NCBI GenBank assembly: GCA_000404785.1
Contig: ASNI01000026.1
Span: 1-35,125, forward strand
From: Cloacimonetes bacterium SCGC AAA252-N17
GTDB lineage: Bacteria > Cloacimonadota > Cloacimonadia > JGIOTU-2
Reading direction: 5' to 3'
DNA length: 35,125 bases
The position numbers and the translations under genes are program-made. Within the stretch, counting starts at the first letter, position 1, and every line of letters starts with the position of its first letter. The notes below the pieces were generated by a model. That model was not told where the DNA came from. It worked only from the letters and a program-made list of their open reading frames with translations, and searched no databases. Positions 32,209-35,125 of this stretch are shown here, piece after piece.

Positions 32209-33339
32209 TTAGTAGCTGGAATAAATTTTTTCTTTTATTTCTTTGTCTTTTCCAATAATTGTTTCAAGATCAGGTTCGTGAATATTCGGTATAGAAAGTT
32301 CTTTTTCAACGATCTTTGGAATTTCTATGAAAGATATTTTTTCCTGCAGGAAGAGAGTTACTGCAGCTTCATTAGCAGCGTTGAAAATCGTGGGCATTAT
32401 GCCGCCATTCTTTCCAACTTCAAAAGCCATGCGCAGCAGAGGGAACTTCTCAAAATTAGGTTTATAAAAAGTGAGCTCGTGGATTTTCGCCAAATCTATG
32501 TATTGAGCTGTTGCATCAAGCCGGTCTGGATAACTAAGAGCGTACTGGATTGGGATCTTCATATCAGGAAAACTAAGCTGTGAAATGATAGAACCATCTA
32601 TATACTCAACCATCGAATGGATAACGGATTGTGGATGGATGAGCACGTCGATTTCATCAAAAGATATATCAAACAGATAGTGTGCCTCAATAACTTCCAG
32701 TCCTTTGTTTGCCATAGTTGCAGAATCGATGGTGATCTTATCTCCCATCGCCCAGGTAGGATGCTGAAGCGCATCTTTAAGCGTGATGTTCTTAAATGCT
32801 TCAATCTTTAGATTTGAAAAGGGTCCACCTGAAGCTGTAAGCAATATTCTTCGCACTTGAGATTTGTCCTGCGCTCCTTCAAGACACTGCATGATCGCGC
32901 TGTGTTCGCTGTCAACAGGAATAATTTTACACTGATTTTCTCTGGCAAGGTCAGTAATAATATCACCAGCCATGACGAGTGACTCTTTATTTGCAAGTGC
33001 GATATTGTGAGCTGTTTTCAGTCCGGCTACAGTGTATTTCAGCCCAGCAGAGCCGACCACTGCATTGAGCATAATATCATAATCGATTTCTTTCAAAAGG
33101 GTTAGGAGGGTGTCTTCTCCATGATGAATATTGTGTGCTTGCCCTGTTCTGTCAGCGCCATTTTCACCTGTGATCACAAAATGATTTATTGGAACTTCGT
33201 TCGCACAATTAAGAAGCTCATCAATCCTGTTATGAGCAGATGCGAGTACGATCTTGAATTCATCGGGATGTCTTTTAACGACCTCGATGGTTGACTGTCC
33301 GATCGAGCCGGTTGCGCCGAGTAATGCGATTTTTTTCAT
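32209..33339 (-). CDS. dxr: 1-deoxy-D-xylulose 5-phosphate reductoisomerase
   Basis: A 376-residue NADPH enzyme that converts DXP to 2-C-methyl-D-erythritol 4-phosphate, the committed step of the MEP isoprenoid pathway. The nucleotide-binding loop GATGSIGQSTIEVVKRH is at the N-terminus. LANKESLVMAG, the metal/substrate motif IPVDSEHSAIMQCLEG, TASGGPF, HPTWAMGDKITIDSATMANKGLEVIEAHYLF and the C-terminal FNAANEAAVTLFL are all present. Length is typical. It starts 3 nt after the cdsA stop. The uppS-cdsA-dxr order is conserved and ties isoprenoid supply to lipid-carrier synthesis. Confidence 0.98.
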   Translation of the reverse strand: MKKIALLGATGSIGQSTIEVVKRHPDEFKIVLASAHNRIDELLNCANEVPINHFVITGENGADRTGQAHNIHHGEDTLLTLLKEIDYDIMLNAVVGSAGLKYTVAGLKTAHNIALANKESLVMAGDIITDLARENQCKIIPVDSEHSAIMQCLEGAQDKSQVRRILLTASGGPFSNLKIEAFKNITLKDALQHPTWAMGDKITIDSATMANKGLEVIEAHYLFDISFDEIDVLIHPQSVIHSMVEYIDGSIISQLSFPDMKIPIQYALSYPDRLDATAQYIDLAKIHELTFYKPNFEKFPLLRMAFEVGKNGGIMPTIFNAANEAAVTLFLQEKISFIEIPKIVEKELSIPNIHEPDLETIIGKDKEIKEKIYSSY

Positions 33340-33342
33340 AAT

Positions 33343-34161
33343 TTATCCAATCAAAGTAAAGTAGAAATATAAAAACGGTGCACTTATCAATAAACTATCA
33401 AACCTATCGAGTATACCGCCATGACCCGGAATGAGATTGGATGAATCTTTCACTCCGAAATCACGTTTCAGGTTGGATTCGACCAAGTCGCCCAACTGCC
33501 CGAGAAATCCTACAATAATACCATACGCCACTATGTCTTTCCATGAATTGAGCACAAAATATCCAAATATGAGATGTGCCAGTTGATTAAGCAGATAGGC
33601 GCCGACGAAGGCAGTGATAAAACCTGCAACGAACCCCTCGATGGATTTATTCTTGCTGGAACGAAAGATATTTCTATGCTTACCGAATCTGACGCCAAGA
33701 AAATATGCTGCAGAATCCGTCAGCCAGATGCAGCCGTAAAGTATGATGAGGAGAAATTTTCCATGCTCGAGGGTCCGCACAAGATAGAGAAAAGACAGCA
33801 GCAGGGGAATGTAGATCAGTGAAAACATACTGTAGGAGATTTTTTCAACTGAGTGCTTTTCTCTGTTTGCAAACACATCCCAGGCAAGGAACAAGAATAT
33901 GAACAGAAAAAATAAAGGCACAATGTATGTGAATTCGAAGAAAAAGATCGACCATGTGACCAGAAGTCCGCAAATAATGAGGACTGAGAGAAGGAGTTTC
34001 ACCTCTTTGTGATGGCGGGTGAGGAGGTAGAACTCCCGAATGCCAAGTATGGTGACAAGAGAAAGAAGGATTTGAAGTGCATATCCTCCAAACCAGGCAC
34101 AGACCAGCATAATAGGTCCATAGATCATCGAACTTAACGTGCGGACAACCACCTTTTTCAT
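33343..34161 (-). CDS. cdsA: Phosphatidate cytidylyltransferase
   Basis: A 272-residue integral membrane enzyme that makes CDP-diacylglycerol from phosphatidate and CTP, the branch point of phospholipid synthesis. About seven to eight hydrophobic segments fill the protein. The family signature near the C-terminus is complete: GQLGDLVESNLKRDFGVKDSSNLIPGHGGILDRFDSLL (metal-binding aspartates). The middle motif LTDSAAYFLGVRFGKH also fits. Length is normal. It lies 6 nt downstream of uppS and just upstream of dxr. Confidence 0.97.
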   Translation of the reverse strand: MKKVVVRTLSSMIYGPIMLVCAWFGGYALQILLSLVTILGIREFYLLTRHHKEVKLLLSVLIICGLLVTWSIFFFEFTYIVPLFFLFIFLFLAWDVFANREKHSVEKISYSMFSLIYIPLLLSFLYLVRTLEHGKFLLIILYGCIWLTDSAAYFLGVRFGKHRNIFRSSKNKSIEGFVAGFITAFVGAYLLNQLAHLIFGYFVLNSWKDIVAYGIIVGFLGQLGDLVESNLKRDFGVKDSSNLIPGHGGILDRFDSLLISAPFLYFYFTLIG

Positions 34162-34167
34162 AAGCTG

Positions 34168-34887
34168 TTACACTCCTCCAAATCGGCGTGAACGTCTCTG
34201 AAAATCAATAATTGCCTGTAGAAATTCTTCCGGAGAGAAGTCAGGCCAGAGCGTTTTTGTAAAGTACATTTCAGAATAAGCGATCTGCCAGATTAGGTAA
34301 TTGCTGATCCTCATCTCTCCGCCTGTGCGAATAAGCAGATCGGGGTCGGGAGCATTTTTTGTATATAAATAGCGCGAAAAATCTTCCAAAGTTATTGATT
34401 TTACATTCTCTTTGAGCAGTGTATTTATACCTTCGACAATTTCCAGTCTGCCACCATAATTGACTGCTACGAGAAGATGAAGCCCGGTATTATTTCTGGT
34501 CATTTCATAGGAGCTGTCCATTTTCTGGGCAAGTGAGCCAGAGATACCTTCTCTGGATCCGATGAATTTGATGACCACATTGTTTTCATGTAGTTCTCTT
34601 ATCTCTTTCATGAGCGTATTCTCAATAAGAGTAAGCACTGCTCTTGGTTCGTTATTCGGGCGTTTCCAATTTTCCGTGGAGAAGGCGTATATCGTAAGAT
34701 AGTTTAGCCCGATCTCACCGCAAACCTGTACTATCCTTTTTAAAGCTTTTGTGCCCTCGAAATGCCCCTTTATGCGAGGCAGTTTTTTTGATTTTGCCCA
34801 TCTGCCATTACCATCCATAATAATTGCTATGTGCTGTGGCAGGGGATTTCTTTTAAGGGCAAGAATAAGTTCGGATTTTGATTTCAT
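34168..34887 (-). CDS. uppS: Undecaprenyl diphosphate synthase (cis-prenyltransferase)
   Basis: A 239-residue cytoplasmic/peripheral enzyme that extends farnesyl diphosphate with eight isopentenyl units to the C55 carrier lipid. Signature motifs: HIAIIMDGNGRWAKSKKLPRIKGHFEGTKALKRIV (catalytic Asp25), YAFSTENWKRP, NYGGRLEIVEGI and the C-terminal DLLIRTGGEMRISNYLIWQIAYSEMYFT, followed by LWPDF. Length is normal. It appears to be the first gene of a minus-strand unit uppS-cdsA-dxr-comEC. Its product is the substrate pool later recycled by UppP. The ATG has only a weak upstream purine run. Confidence 0.98.
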   Translation of the reverse strand: MKSKSELILALKRNPLPQHIAIIMDGNGRWAKSKKLPRIKGHFEGTKALKRIVQVCGEIGLNYLTIYAFSTENWKRPNNEPRAVLTLIENTLMKEIRELHENNVVIKFIGSREGISGSLAQKMDSSYEMTRNNTGLHLLVAVNYGGRLEIVEGINTLLKENVKSITLEDFSRYLYTKNAPDPDLLIRTGGEMRISNYLIWQIAYSEMYFTKTLWPDFSPEEFLQAIIDFQRRSRRFGGV

Positions 34888-35125
34888 AACAAAGATTATT
34901 GTTGATAATGGGCAATATCTCTGTCAATAAATGCGTTTGTGAATATCAATGATTCAAGTTATGTATGTGATATTGATGAAAGTTAAATATGCACTAATTA
35001 GTAAATCCACCTTAAATCTAAAATCTTCAATCAGTGTTCGACATTCTTAAATTAAATACCTAACTCGGATAAACCGAACAAAAAAGAATTCACCACAGAG
35101 AACACAGAGATCACCGAGAAAGATA
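34888..35125. other. Intergenic region with a widespread 'cacagag' repeat at the window edge
   Basis: AT-rich and gene-free, and should hold the uppS promoter. The last bases, 35090-35117, read CACCACAGAGAACACAGAGA and on to TCACCGAG. This is a copy of an 'accacagagnnacacagag' sequence that recurs in many environmental genomes. The window ends inside or just after it. Confidence 0.4.

Noticed and set aside
1..35125. tRNA, rRNA and riboswitch genes
   Set aside because: I looked for cloverleaf-type GTTCGA/T-loop segments and rRNA signatures and saw none that could be supported; no leader resembled a known riboswitch.

Overview
The window looks like a chromosomal contig from an uncultured, low-GC, anaerobic, Gram-negative-type fermenter. 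The best guess is a member of the FCB group close to Cloacimonadota. This rests on three things: two separate ferredoxin-linked 2-oxoacid oxidoreductases (amino-acid/2-oxoacid fermentation), a very large secreted protein built from GEVED domains, and intergenic hairpin repeats of a kind I associate with that group. The phylum is inferred from memory of such genomes, not from a marker-gene search. The genetic code appears standard.

Layout. Positions 1-7030 (+ strand) are accessory: the tail of an IS30-family transposase, a truncated GEVED-protein fragment, and a 2083-residue secreted repeat protein ending at a clear terminator. A complete IS256-type insertion sequence with a nonsense-mutated transposase (7185-8228, 8-bp target duplication) separates this from a minus-strand housekeeping block (8247-16320): iorA-iorB-tilS-hpt-ftsH-hslV-hslU. 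It links indolepyruvate oxidation, tRNA modification, purine salvage and two ATP-dependent proteases.

From 16.4 to 20.9 kb is a region of decay and mobility. It holds a methyltransferase remnant, a REPIN-like hairpin pair, a DUF998 membrane gene with an in-frame TGA, a frameshifted lipoprotein, an integron attC-like palindrome, and a toxin-antitoxin pair (XRE/ImmA-IrrE regulator intact, DUF4411 PIN-like toxin frameshifted). A tandem duplication of the 3' end of a deoxynucleoside kinase gene closes it. A second minus-strand housekeeping run follows (20875-26260): dNK, era, holA, scpB, uppP and a divergent polysaccharide deacetylase.

A divergent promoter region with palindromes leads into a plus-strand operon for a four-subunit 2-oxoacid:ferredoxin oxidoreductase (gamma, delta, alpha, beta; 26481-29368). 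Next comes an unusual intergenic unit: an array of small hairpins enclosed by a perfect 19-bp inverted repeat, then a 14-bp A/T palindrome, then a promoter-terminator pair that could make a ~60-nt RNA carrying an anti-Shine-Dalgarno sequence. The window ends with a minus-strand envelope/isoprenoid block uppS-cdsA-dxr followed by comEC.

Themes: uppS, uppP, cdsA and dxr supply and recycle undecaprenyl and phospholipid precursors; IorAB and the Por-type complex feed reduced ferredoxin; FtsH and HslVU handle proteolysis. The most interesting material is in the non-housekeeping stretches (1-730, 7.2-8.2 kb, 16.4-20.9 kb, 29.4-29.8 kb).
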